DNA of 55,500 bases from Prochlorococcus sp. AG-418-I21 (GTDB lineage: Bacteria; Cyanobacteriota; Cyanobacteriia; PCC-6307; Cyanobiaceae), in the NCBI GenBank assembly GCA_003214115.1, contig QCMA01000006.1, positions 1 to 55,500 on the forward strand. Direction: 5' to 3'. The notes below the pieces were generated by a model. That model was not told the origin of the DNA. It was given only the letters and a program-made list of their open reading frames with translations, and did not search any database. How positions within the stretch are numbered: the first letter of the stretch is position 1; each line of letters begins with the position of its first letter. The position numbers were made by a program, and so were the translations under genes. Shown here piece by piece: positions 36,085 to 44,140 of this stretch.

Positions 36085-37344
36085 ATGAAGTTATCTAATA
36101 TTCAACAATATAGTGTTGTAACAGCAAACTATTGGGCGTTCACGCTTACTGACGGCGCATTAAGATTATTAGTTGTTGGTCACTTTCATGAGCTAGGTTA
36201 CACAACTCTACAAATTGCTTTACTTTTCCTTTTTTATGAGTTTTTTGGAATAATTACTAATCTTTATGGTGGCTGGATAGGAGCAAGATATGGATTAAGG
36301 CTTACTTTATGGATTGGGACTATCCTTCAAATCATCGCTCTTTTTATGCTTATTCCAGTTAAGGAAGATTGGCCGGTAATTTTTAGTGTCGCATACGTTA
36401 TGGTTGCTCAAGCAGTTAGTGGAATAGCAAAAGATTTAAACAAAATGAGTGCTAAAAGTGCTGTTAAGACAGTAGTCCCAGAGACAAAGGATGGCAATGA
36501 TACTGGCCAAAAACAACTTTTTAAATGGGTTGCTATTTTAACTGGATCTAAAAATGCTCTTAAGGGAGTTGGTTTTTTCTTGGGTGGACTTTTATATAAG
36601 TTATTTGGATTCAATAATGCTGTAGGAATTATGGGTTTTGGACTCTGCTTAGCCTTTTTATTGACATTAATTTTACCTGGAGAAATTGGCAAGATGAAAA
36701 CCAAACCAGCTTTTAATGATCTTTTTTCAAAATCAAATGCCATAAATATTCTTTCTGCAGCAAGATTCTTTCTTTTTGGAGCAAGAGATGTTTGGTTTGT
36801 TGTAGCTCTTCCAGTATTCCTAGATATGGCATTTGGTTGGGACTACATGGAAATAGGATTATTTCTTGGGGCCTGGGTAATAGGTTATGGAATTGTTCAA
36901 GCTTCTGCTCCAGCAATTAGAAAGATATGGGGCCAGAAAGAAAGTCCAGATCGTAAAGCTATCCAATTTTGGAGTGCCGTATTAATGGTAATACCATCTT
37001 TGATAGGAGTCGCATTATGGAGAGAAAGTTCTCCATCAATAGCAATAATTTTAGGACTTACTATTTTTGGATTTGTTTTTGCAATGAATTCCTCTACACA
37101 TTCTTATATGATTTTGGCCTACTCTGATAATGAAAAAGTCAGTTTAAATGTTGGCTTCTATTACATGGCAAATGCTGCTGGAAGACTAGTTGGAACATTA
37201 CTATCTGGCTTACTATTTATGATTGGGAGAAATCCGAGTATTGGTCTTCAATATTGTCTTTATTTTTCATCACTTTTAATATTCTTATCTTGGATTTCGA
37301 GTCTTAAATTACCATCAATCAAACAAAGCTTATCAGCTCCATAA
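36085..37344 (+). CDS. arsJ: Organoarsenical efflux permease ArsJ (MFS)
   Basis: A 419-residue major facilitator protein with about 11-12 membrane helices. The start YSVVTANYWAFTLTDGALRL and the conserved GLLYKLFGFNNAVGIMG and FLFGARDVWFVVALPVFL match ArsJ. It exports 1-arseno-3-phosphoglycerate, giving arsenate resistance together with GAPDH. The central loop (DLNKMSAKSAVKTVVPETKD) is cytoplasmic. It is co-transcribed with gap1. Confidence 0.9.
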   Translation: MKLSNIQQYSVVTANYWAFTLTDGALRLLVVGHFHELGYTTLQIALLFLFYEFFGIITNLYGGWIGARYGLRLTLWIGTILQIIALFMLIPVKEDWPVIFSVAYVMVAQAVSGIAKDLNKMSAKSAVKTVVPETKDGNDTGQKQLFKWVAILTGSKNALKGVGFFLGGLLYKLFGFNNAVGIMGFGLCLAFLLTLILPGEIGKMKTKPAFNDLFSKSNAINILSAARFFLFGARDVWFVVALPVFLDMAFGWDYMEIGLFLGAWVIGYGIVQASAPAIRKIWGQKESPDRKAIQFWSAVLMVIPSLIGVALWRESSPSIAIILGLTIFGFVFAMNSSTHSYMILAYSDNEKVSLNVGFYYMANAAGRLVGTLLSGLLFMIGRNPSIGLQYCLYFSSLLIFLSWISSLKLPSIKQSLSAP

Positions 37345-37374
37345 AGACTAATTTTTAGGAATTAGAATATTTTA

Positions 37375-38601
37375 ATGGCAAAAATATCCTTAATTGAACT
37401 TGCAAAAACTTTCCTAAAAATTGGTATTTTAAGTTTTGGAGGACCCTATGCTCATATTTCCTTATTCGAAGATGAACTTATAAATAATAAAAAATTGATA
37501 TCAAATCAATCTTTTGAAAAAGGTATTGGATTATGTCAAATACTTCCAGGACCAATATCTACTCAATTGGCAATATATATAGGTCTTAAAATCAATGGTT
37601 ATCTTGGTGGATTGATATCAGGTATAAGTTTCATTATCCCAGGATTCATTTCAGTATTAGCTCTTAGTTTTTTTTGGCAAATTGGTTCTGGATCAAAATT
37701 CTTAACAGATTTAATTTATTTTAATCCGCCTATTATTGCAGGGATAATTTTTTCATTCTCATTAGTTCTATTAAAAAAAAGATTAAAGTTTGATCGAATA
37801 TTATTCTCCAGCTCAATATTATTTCTACTTATATTTGCTAAATATAATAGTATTCAATTTCCACTCATAACAATTCTTAGTATTGCAGGATTGATAAATA
37901 TATTTTTAAAGAAATTCAAAAATATTTTTTATAGCTTGGTCCCTTTATCTATATTTTCAACAACCTCATTTTTGATTAGCTCGGTCTTTTTAGATATATC
38001 AAAGTTTTATAATTTTTTAAGAGAGTCTATAACCTCAAAGTTTTTAGTAGATTACCTTAATCTGTTTTTTTTCTTCTTTAAATCGGGACTTTTTATTTTT
38101 GGAGGTGGATTAGTAATCATTCCTCTTATGAGTGATTATGTTATCTCGCAAGGATGGTTAACAAATAATGAATTTATAGATGGAATAATGATTAGCCAAA
38201 TAACACCTGGGCCTGTCTTATTAATTACAAGTTTTATTGGATATAAAGCAGGGTTTTCGATCGGAGGAATAAATGAAGCTTTAAAGTATTCATTTATATC
38301 AACTTTTGCAATTTTTTTACCAAGTTTTATATTGATTTTTGTTTTTGGAAAAGGCTTTATAAAATACAGAATTAAATCAATTAATTACTTTATCGAAGGA
38401 GTGATCAATACAATTCCTGGAGCAGTTATTTTCTCTGGATTTAATTTAATTGAAGATAGTTTTTCATCAAAATTCTTTTTAATTAGCTCTATTTTTATAG
38501 TTTTAATCTCCACACTATTATCTTTTTTAAAAATAGTTCCAACATACATACTCATTCTTTTTTCTTTAATATTAGGCTTGTCAAAATATTTGTTTGCATA
38601 A
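37375..38601 (+). CDS. chrA: Chromate transporter family permease
   Basis: A 408-residue CHR-family protein made of two homologous halves. Half one has [16 protein letters not shown] and [17 protein letters not shown]; half two has [16 protein letters not shown] and [20 protein letters not shown]. Such proteins export chromate or act on sulfate-like oxyanions. It follows arsJ by 30 bases on the same strand and ends at a terminator. Its presence in the phosphate island of Prochlorococcus is known; what oxyanion it moves here is not. Confidence 0.88.
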   Translation: MAKISLIELAKTFLKIGILSFGGPYAHISLFEDELINNKKLISNQSFEKGIGLCQILPGPISTQLAIYIGLKINGYLGGLISGISFIIPGFISVLALSFFWQIGSGSKFLTDLIYFNPPIIAGIIFSFSLVLLKKRLKFDRILFSSSILFLLIFAKYNSIQFPLITILSIAGLINIFLKKFKNIFYSLVPLSIFSTTSFLISSVFLDISKFYNFLRESITSKFLVDYLNLFFFFFKSGLFIFGGGLVIIPLMSDYVISQGWLTNNEFIDGIMISQITPGPVLLITSFIGYKAGFSIGGINEALKYSFISTFAIFLPSFILIFVFGKGFIKYRIKSINYFIEGVINTIPGAVIFSGFNLIEDSFSSKFFLISSIFIVLISTLLSFLKIVPTYILILFSLILGLSKYLFA

Positions 38602-38604
38602 AAA

Positions 38605-38631
38605 AAAAGGAGGAAATAAATTCCTCCTTTT
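38605..38631. terminator. Bidirectional terminator between chrA and pstS
   Basis: AAAAGGAGGAA (38605-38615), a 5-base loop and TTCCTCCTTTT (38621-38631) form 11 pairs. On the minus strand a run of T follows the stem, a good terminator for pstS; on the plus strand it serves the 3' end of chrA, which stops 3 bases before the stem. Confidence 0.85.
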
Positions 38632-38648
38632 AAATATTGTCTTACGGT

Positions 38649-39644
38649 TTATTTACCGATTCTTTTTACAGCAGCTCTTGACTTCTCAAGAATATCTCCT
38701 TTTAAGGGGACAAATCCAAGTGATGGAGCTTTATCTTGATACTCATCACTTAATAATGTATTAAAGGCTTGTTTGATAGCTTTAGTGTTTCTACCATTAC
38801 CCTCTTCATAAGCAAGTATCCATGTTAATGAAGCTATAGGGTATGCTCCTTTTGCAGTTGGATTAGGATTTTTACCAGCAAGATTTTCATCTAGAGTAAT
38901 ACCATTAAGAGCCTTAGCTCCTGCTTCTACAGATGGTTTTAGAAACTCACCTGAAAGATTCTGAAGTGCAGCAGCTTTGACATTACCTTTTATGTAAGAC
39001 TGGTTAACATAACCAATTGTGCCTGGAGTGTTTTGAATAACACCCGCAACACCAGAATTACCTTTTGCTCCAACACCTGCTGGCCACTTAACTGATTTAC
39101 CAGTTCCTAAAGTCCATGTTGGTGAAAATGCTTCCATAGAGTTTGTAAAGGCTTTAGTTGTACCTGATCCATCAGAACGATGTGCCCAAGTTAACTTACC
39201 TGATTTACAGCCTAATTCTTTCCAATTTTTAACCATACCCATAGCAACCCTTACTGCTTGCTCTTGAGTAAGTTTCAAATCACAATCATAGTTATAACCG
39301 AAAGCAATAGTTCCACCAACCATTGGGATTTGAACTAAACCTCTGGTAACCTTTGCTATATCTTTATCTTTCATAGGATCATCTGATGCACCGAAGTTAA
39401 CAGTTTGATCAATAAAAGCTTTTCTTCCAGAGCCAGAACCAACAGCTTGATAATTAACTCTTGGTCCACCTGAAGTGGCTAAATCTTTGAACCAACGAGT
39501 ATAAATTTTGGCAGGAAATGATGCTCCAGCACCACTTAATCTTGTTTTAGCAGAAACACTTGTGCCAGAAACACTTGTACCAGCAGCAATGGCTACTGCA
39601 GAAGTGAAAACCAAAGCTTTCTTAGCTATGTTCATGGATGTCAT
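38649..39644 (-). CDS. pstS: Phosphate-binding periplasmic protein PstS
   Basis: A 331-residue high-affinity phosphate receptor. A signal peptide is followed by two copies of GTSVS and the mature start LSGAGASFPAKIYTRWF. Phosphate ligand segments are SGAGASFP, GSGSGRKAF, GASD and RSDGSGTTKAF. It hands phosphate to PstC-PstA. The operator region to its right carries Pho-box repeats, and it ends at the 38605 terminator. ATG at 39644 fits; a second Met three codons later is possible. Confidence 0.95.
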   Translation of the reverse strand: MTSMNIAKKALVFTSAVAIAAGTSVSGTSVSAKTRLSGAGASFPAKIYTRWFKDLATSGGPRVNYQAVGSGSGRKAFIDQTVNFGASDDPMKDKDIAKVTRGLVQIPMVGGTIAFGYNYDCDLKLTQEQAVRVAMGMVKNWKELGCKSGKLTWAHRSDGSGTTKAFTNSMEAFSPTWTLGTGKSVKWPAGVGAKGNSGVAGVIQNTPGTIGYVNQSYIKGNVKAAALQNLSGEFLKPSVEAGAKALNGITLDENLAGKNPNPTAKGAYPIASLTWILAYEEGNGRNTKAIKQAFNTLLSDEYQDKAPSLGFVPLKGDILEKSRAAVKRIGK

Positions 39645-39719
39645 GATTAAATGAAAGACTACATATATATAGCACCGAATTTATACACAAATACTCATTA
39701 ATTAAAATTTTATCCTGCG

Positions 39720-39749
39720 GTTAATTAGTTCTTAACCCCTTCTTAAACT
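39720..39749 (+). promoter_or_regulatory. Pho box, pstS-side
   Basis: TTAA at 39721, 39732 and 39743 is spaced exactly 11 bases, within the octamers GTTAATTA, CTTAACCC and CTTAAACT, with 3-base spacers. This is the direct-repeat layout of the cyanobacterial PhoB (SphR) site. It lies 76 bases upstream of pstS and about 237 bases upstream of the porin. Confidence 0.75.
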
Positions 39750-39876
39750 TAATAACAGCTGGGCATTATTTCGTTAAGTTTTGAATATATTTAAAAATAA
39801 ATATGTGTCAATTATTAACTCTGATTTAATAAATTTCTAAAGATTAACAAGATTTTTATATTTAATTTAAGACAAG

Positions 39877-39906
39877 TTTAAACTCTCTTTAAATTTTCCT
39901 TATTTA
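39877..39906 (+). promoter_or_regulatory. Pho box, porin-side
   Basis: Octamers TTTAAACT (39877), TTTAAATT (39888) and CTTATTTA (39899) have starts 11 bases apart, the Pho-box layout, 80-109 bases before the porin start. Confidence 0.6.
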
Positions 39907-39914
39907 CTTTATTT

Positions 39915-39933
39915 CTTACACGTTTCTTAACCT
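39915..39933 (+). promoter_or_regulatory. Pho-box half-site pair, porin-proximal
   Basis: CTTACACG (39915) and CTTAACCT (39926) are two octamers 11 bases apart; CTTAACCT is the exact cyanobacterial Pho-box consensus unit. A third copy is not clear. It is 52 bases before the porin ATG. Confidence 0.55.
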
Positions 39934-39985
39934 TTATTCGTTCTCATAAATTTGGATATTTATCCTTTTTTATGTGTTGAGGTTC

Positions 39986-41296
39986 ATGAAACTTTTTCAA
40001 AAATTAATTGCTGCTCCTGCCATCATTTCAATGGCTTCAGGTTTCGCAGTAAATGCAGCTGAGATCAGTTCAACAGATCTTAGTGATTATTCAAACTCTA
40101 ACAATTTAGTATCCTTAGGTGATTTCAAATCAGATACTTTATTCCCAGGAGATTGGGCTTACGATTCATTAAAGGATCTAACAAATAGTCCAAAATTCAA
40201 TGGTAACTCAGTTAGTCGTTTAGAAGCTGCAGCTGAATTAAACACTCTGATTGCAGGTGGTGAAGGCTTAATGAATGGAGTTCAAATAGAAAGATTAAGC
40301 GATGAGCTTGGTTCTGAGTTGGCAATTATGAAAGGAAGAGTTGATGGCCTTGAAGCCCGAGTCAACGGAATTGAAGCTGGTTCTTTCTCTGAAACAACAA
40401 CTATGAAAGGAAAAGCCAAATTCATGATTGGTGGAACTGATGGTGTAAGTGATGAAGCTGTTAGTGCTGCATATTTCTGGGAAGTCGATCTAAACACAAG
40501 TTTTACTGGTGAAGACAACTTAAATGTAGAAATTGAAACAGGAAACACACCTAGTTCTACAGATAATTTCCTAGCAGTTACAGACTTTGGTAAAGACTCT
40601 GGAGATGTACTTAAAGTTTCTGACATAAACTACACATTCCCATTGGGAGGCTGGTCCATAACTGTTGGTGATTCATTGGATGCAAGTAAGCAATTTACTG
40701 GAGCTTGTAGTTATGGAAATACTGTTGATGCTTTAAGTGATTGTGGAACAGGGAACTCTATTGCTGTTGGTGGTGATCAGACAATTAGTGCTGGTTATGA
40801 ACTTGATAATGGGTTTTCATTTGGACTTGGTATTTCAGCTGAAGATGGAGAAAAAGCTGATAAAGGTATGTTCACTGCAGAAGGTGAAGATATCTATGCT
40901 CTAAACGTTGCTTATAGTGGAGACAATTATGGTCTTGCTCTCGCTTACGCTGATGTAGATGTAGCAACCTACTGGGGTATAAATGCTTCTTATTCTCCTG
41001 ATGGTTTTCCAACAATTAGTGGTGGATACGAATTTGGTGACCCAGATACAGGAAATGAGACAACTCAATTTGCAGTTGGACTAAGTTCTGATCTTGGCCC
41101 TGGTGAAATCACAATAGGTATGGGTACCAACGGTGCAATAACCGATGGAGCAGAGGAGTTATATGCCTATGATCTTTCTTATACCTACAAATTTAATGAT
41201 GGTATGAGTTTTACTCCTTTTGCATTTATAGTTGAAGGAGCCAATGGTGGAGATGATACTACTGGTATCGGTGCAGAAATTGGTTTCAAGTTCTAA
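39986..41296 (+). CDS. phoE: Outer-membrane porin of the Som family (phosphate-stress porin)
   Basis: About 436 residues. Signal peptide (LIAAPAIISMASGFAVNA), then an SLH-like peptidoglycan-anchoring domain (LGDFKSDTLFPGDWAYDSLK...VSRLEAAAELNTLI), a short coiled coil (DELGSELAIMKGRVDGLEAR) and a beta-barrel with C-terminal GIGAEIGFKF, whose terminal Phe is typical of outer-membrane proteins. Its place between pstS and the phosphatase, with Pho boxes upstream, matches the porin known as phoE in Prochlorococcus. I take the ATG at 39986; a GTG start 12 bases upstream is less likely. Confidence 0.9.
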   Translation: MKLFQKLIAAPAIISMASGFAVNAAEISSTDLSDYSNSNNLVSLGDFKSDTLFPGDWAYDSLKDLTNSPKFNGNSVSRLEAAAELNTLIAGGEGLMNGVQIERLSDELGSELAIMKGRVDGLEARVNGIEAGSFSETTTMKGKAKFMIGGTDGVSDEAVSAAYFWEVDLNTSFTGEDNLNVEIETGNTPSSTDNFLAVTDFGKDSGDVLKVSDINYTFPLGGWSITVGDSLDASKQFTGACSYGNTVDALSDCGTGNSIAVGGDQTISAGYELDNGFSFGLGISAEDGEKADKGMFTAEGEDIYALNVAYSGDNYGLALAYADVDVATYWGINASYSPDGFPTISGGYEFGDPDTGNETTQFAVGLSSDLGPGEITIGMGTNGAITDGAEELYAYDLSYTYKFNDGMSFTPFAFIVEGANGGDDTTGIGAEIGFKF

Positions 41297-41312
41297 CGAA
41301 ATTAACCACATT

Positions 41313-41345
41313 AAAAGGACCTCCAATTAGGAGGTCCTTTTTTTT
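41313..41345 (+). terminator. Rho-independent terminator of the porin gene
   Basis: AAAAGGACCTCC (41313-41324), loop AATTA, and GGAGGTCCTTTT (41330-41341) make 12 perfect pairs, then a run of T to 41345. It lies 17 bases after the porin stop. Confidence 0.93.
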
Positions 41346-41363
41346 GCTTTCCTTTTTATAAAC

Positions 41364-41404
41364 CTTAAATTGTTCTTAATAAATCTATTTTTTTTTCTTA
41401 ACTT
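41364..41404 (+). promoter_or_regulatory. Pho box of the phytase-like gene
   Basis: CTTAAATT (41364), CTTAATAA (41375) and CTTAACTT (41397) fall on the same 11-base grid; the unit at 41386 (TATTTTTT) is degenerate. The site is 40 bases before the ATG at 41444. Confidence 0.7.
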
Positions 41405-41443
41405 TTTAAAGGGAGCATAAGGTTGTATTTCCTTACGCACTAA

Positions 41444-43726
41444 ATGAAAAAAACATTAGCTGCTGCAAGTTTTTCAGCATTACTTGCAATTGTCGCCTCC
41501 TCTACAAGTAGCGGATTTGCAAATTGGAATACAAAATATTGGGCAAATGAAAAAAACTTCAACAGAATTTCCTCTTTTAATGTAAGTGATAATTTACCAA
41601 AAGGATCAAAATCTACCACCAAAACTTCTTCAGAAGTTGTTACAGCTTCAGAGGATGGTAAGACTTTGATGTATACAGATAGCGATCTAGGAGTAGTAGG
41701 TTTAGTTGATATCTCAGACCCTGCAAAACCTAAAGCATTGGGAGTTGTTGAACTGGAAGCAGAACCCACTGGAATTGCGGCACTTGGAAACAATGCTTAT
41801 ATAGGTTCAAATACATCTGAAAGTTATACAAATCCTTCAGGAGCATTAGTTCAATACAATTTAGAAACAAGAAAAGCAGTAAAAGAATGTGATTTAGGTG
41901 GGCAGCCTGATAGCGTTTTTGTTTCACCAGACGGAACATTTCTAGCTGTCGCTATAGAAAATGAGAGGGATGAAGAATATAAAAATGGATTTATCCCTCA
42001 AATTAATGACAATGGCATTCAAATTAATCCTGCAGGTTATGTTTCTCTTGTGAAGTTAAACAAAAGAGGAAAAATACAATGTAACTCAATTAAAAAAGTA
42101 GATTTAACAGGCTTATCCGAAATAGCTCCTTTTGATCCCGAACCAGAATTCGTTGCTATTAATGATCTTGGTGAAACAGTTGTCTCTCTTCAAGAAAACA
42201 ACCATCTTGCAGTAATTGATAAAGATGGAAATGTAATATCACATTTCTCGGCAGGAGTTGTAAAACAAATGGCAGGAATGGATACAAAGAAAGATGGAGC
42301 ACATAAATTTAAAAGCAAACTAAAGAATGTAAGAAGAGAACCCGATGGTCTTACTTGGATTGATAATGACCATTTTGCAACAGCAAATGAAGGCGATTAC
42401 AAGCATATTGATCCAAATCAGGCAAAAAGAGGTGGTTCAAGATCCTGGACTATTTTTAAAAAAGATGGAACAGTAGTTTATGAAGATGCAAATAGACTAG
42501 AAAGAGCAATTGCACAAATAGGTCATTTCCAAGATGGGAGAGCAGGTAAAAAGGGAGTAGAACCTGAGTCAGTTACATATTCAAAAATTAATGGAACGCC
42601 CTATTTATTTGTTGGTGCTGAACGAGCTGGGATAGTAGCTGTTTACGATATCACAGAACTAAATCAACCTTTGCTTACTCAATTACTTCCATCAGGAATT
42701 GGACCAGAGGGATTTGTCGCAATTCCAGAGAGGGGATTAATTGCCTCAGCAAATGAAAAAGACTACAACAAAAAAGAACCTGGTTTATCTTCTCATGTGA
42801 CTATTTATCAACTACAAGATGCTCCTGCTTCATACCCACATTTAACAAATGAAAATGGCCTCGAATTTGTATCTTGGGGTGCGATAAGCGGAATGTTGGC
42901 TGGTGATGACGGTAAGATTTATGCTGTAAATGATGGGACTTTTAAAACTCAGCCAAGAATTTACGTTATTGATCCTTCATCTTCCCCAGCACTATTAGAA
43001 AGAGCTATAGATATAAAGCTAAATGGTAAGACTGCATTATTTATGGATCAAGAGGGTATTACTACTGATGGTAATGGTGGATTCTACATTTCTACTGAAG
43101 GAATCAAGAAAAAGCTAGATGAACATCCTCCTGCAATCTACCATGTAAGCTCAGATGGTGAAATTTTAGATAAGATAACTCCACCAGCTTCATATCTTAA
43201 TTATGCTAAAAATCCTGGTTTTGAAGGCATAACAAGGAATGGGGATATACTTTATATTGCTCAACAGAAGCCTTGGGGTGATGATACTTTCAATACTACT
43301 AAGATCCTTTCCTATAATTTAAAAACCAAACAGTGGGGGGCCGTAAATTATCAATTAGATAGGATCAAAAAAGGTGGCGTTGGCATTTCAGAATTGACTT
43401 ACCATGACGGGGCACTTTATGTAATCGAAAGAGATAGTTTCTATGGAAAGAAAGCGAAATTGAAAGCTATATATAAAATAGACTTAGATGATGTTATTTT
43501 CGAAGGTCTTCAGACTAATATTCCTCCCAGACTTTATCCTTTAGTTGAAAAAGAGTTAGTTACTGATCTAAAACCAGTAATGAAATCTACGGGTGGTTTT
43601 ATCCTTGAAAAGGTTGAAGGCTTAGCAATAACAAGCGAAGGGCAAGCATGGATTTCAACTGACAACGATGGGACTGGAAAGAAATCAACTGGTGAAACTC
43701 TTTTCCTAAATATTGGAAAAATCTAG
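41444..43726 (+). CDS. Secreted esterase-like phytase-family protein, candidate alkaline phosphatase
   Basis: A 760-residue exported protein. Signal peptide (MKKTLAAASFSALLAIVASS) is followed by a seven-bladed beta-propeller-like half (about residues 55-440; ADDGKT-type blades such as GLVDISDPAKPKALGVVE and VAVYDITELNQPLLTQLL) and a C-terminal phytase/esterase-like domain (AISGMLAGDDGKIYAVNDGT; MDQEGITTDGNGGFYISTEG; FEGITRNGDILYIAQQKPWG). A Pho box and its place in the island point to organic phosphate hydrolysis. In Prochlorococcus a gene at this position has been called phoA/phoX, but this domain plan is not that of classical PhoA, so the activity is not certain. Confidence 0.72.
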   Translation: MKKTLAAASFSALLAIVASSTSSGFANWNTKYWANEKNFNRISSFNVSDNLPKGSKSTTKTSSEVVTASEDGKTLMYTDSDLGVVGLVDISDPAKPKALGVVELEAEPTGIAALGNNAYIGSNTSESYTNPSGALVQYNLETRKAVKECDLGGQPDSVFVSPDGTFLAVAIENERDEEYKNGFIPQINDNGIQINPAGYVSLVKLNKRGKIQCNSIKKVDLTGLSEIAPFDPEPEFVAINDLGETVVSLQENNHLAVIDKDGNVISHFSAGVVKQMAGMDTKKDGAHKFKSKLKNVRREPDGLTWIDNDHFATANEGDYKHIDPNQAKRGGSRSWTIFKKDGTVVYEDANRLERAIAQIGHFQDGRAGKKGVEPESVTYSKINGTPYLFVGAERAGIVAVYDITELNQPLLTQLLPSGIGPEGFVAIPERGLIASANEKDYNKKEPGLSSHVTIYQLQDAPASYPHLTNENGLEFVSWGAISGMLAGDDGKIYAVNDGTFKTQPRIYVIDPSSSPALLERAIDIKLNGKTALFMDQEGITTDGNGGFYISTEGIKKKLDEHPPAIYHVSSDGEILDKITPPASYLNYAKNPGFEGITRNGDILYIAQQKPWGDDTFNTTKILSYNLKTKQWGAVNYQLDRIKKGGVGISELTYHDGALYVIERDSFYGKKAKLKAIYKIDLDDVIFEGLQTNIPPRLYPLVEKELVTDLKPVMKSTGGFILEKVEGLAITSEGQAWISTDNDGTGKKSTGETLFLNIGKI

Positions 43727-43741
43727 TTAAAAATACTAATG

Positions 43742-43773
43742 AAAGTCACCTTTTACATAAGGTGGCTTTTTTT
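43742..43773 (+). terminator. Terminator after the phytase-like gene
   Basis: AAAGTCACCTT (43742-43752), loop TTACAT, and AAGGTGGCTTT (43759-43769) pair over 11 positions with one G-T; T's run to 43773. It is 15 bases after the stop. Confidence 0.88.
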
Positions 43774-43803
43774 GCAGTTCTTATAATTAAAAAAAGTTAA
43801 ATC

Positions 43804-44130
43804 ATGAAATACCTAATATTTATTATTTTATTCATCGCCCCAGTTAAAGCTGAAACAAAATATTATTGGCAGGGTGTAAGGCATTATTTAAATCGACCCA
43901 AACTAATGATAGAAGCATGCAAAGATATGAAAGAAGAAAATGACATTGGAACATCTGCTTTCGAGAGTATGTACATGCCAACATTACCTGATAGGCTTTG
44001 GTTAGCTATTGGCAAAAGAGATTCTTATTGGGCAGATGACTCCAAAGAAGGAAGCATTCTTTTTACAAGAGAAGGGGTTTTGAATTTAAAAAAATTTATT
44101 GCAGAAAAATCATGTCCTAATATTTTTTAA
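43804..44130 (+). CDS. Small exported protein of the phosphate island
   Basis: A 108-residue protein with a signal peptide (MKYLIFIILFIAPVKA, cut before ETK). The mature 92 residues have two cysteines (EACKDMKE and KSCPNIF) and several Trp. It ends 10 bases before the convergent phoR. No known family; position suggests phosphate-stress function. Confidence 0.58.
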   Translation: MKYLIFIILFIAPVKAETKYYWQGVRHYLNRPKLMIEACKDMKEENDIGTSAFESMYMPTLPDRLWLAIGKRDSYWADDSKEGSILFTREGVLNLKKFIAEKSCPNIF

Positions 44131-44140
44131 ATTTTCCCTA

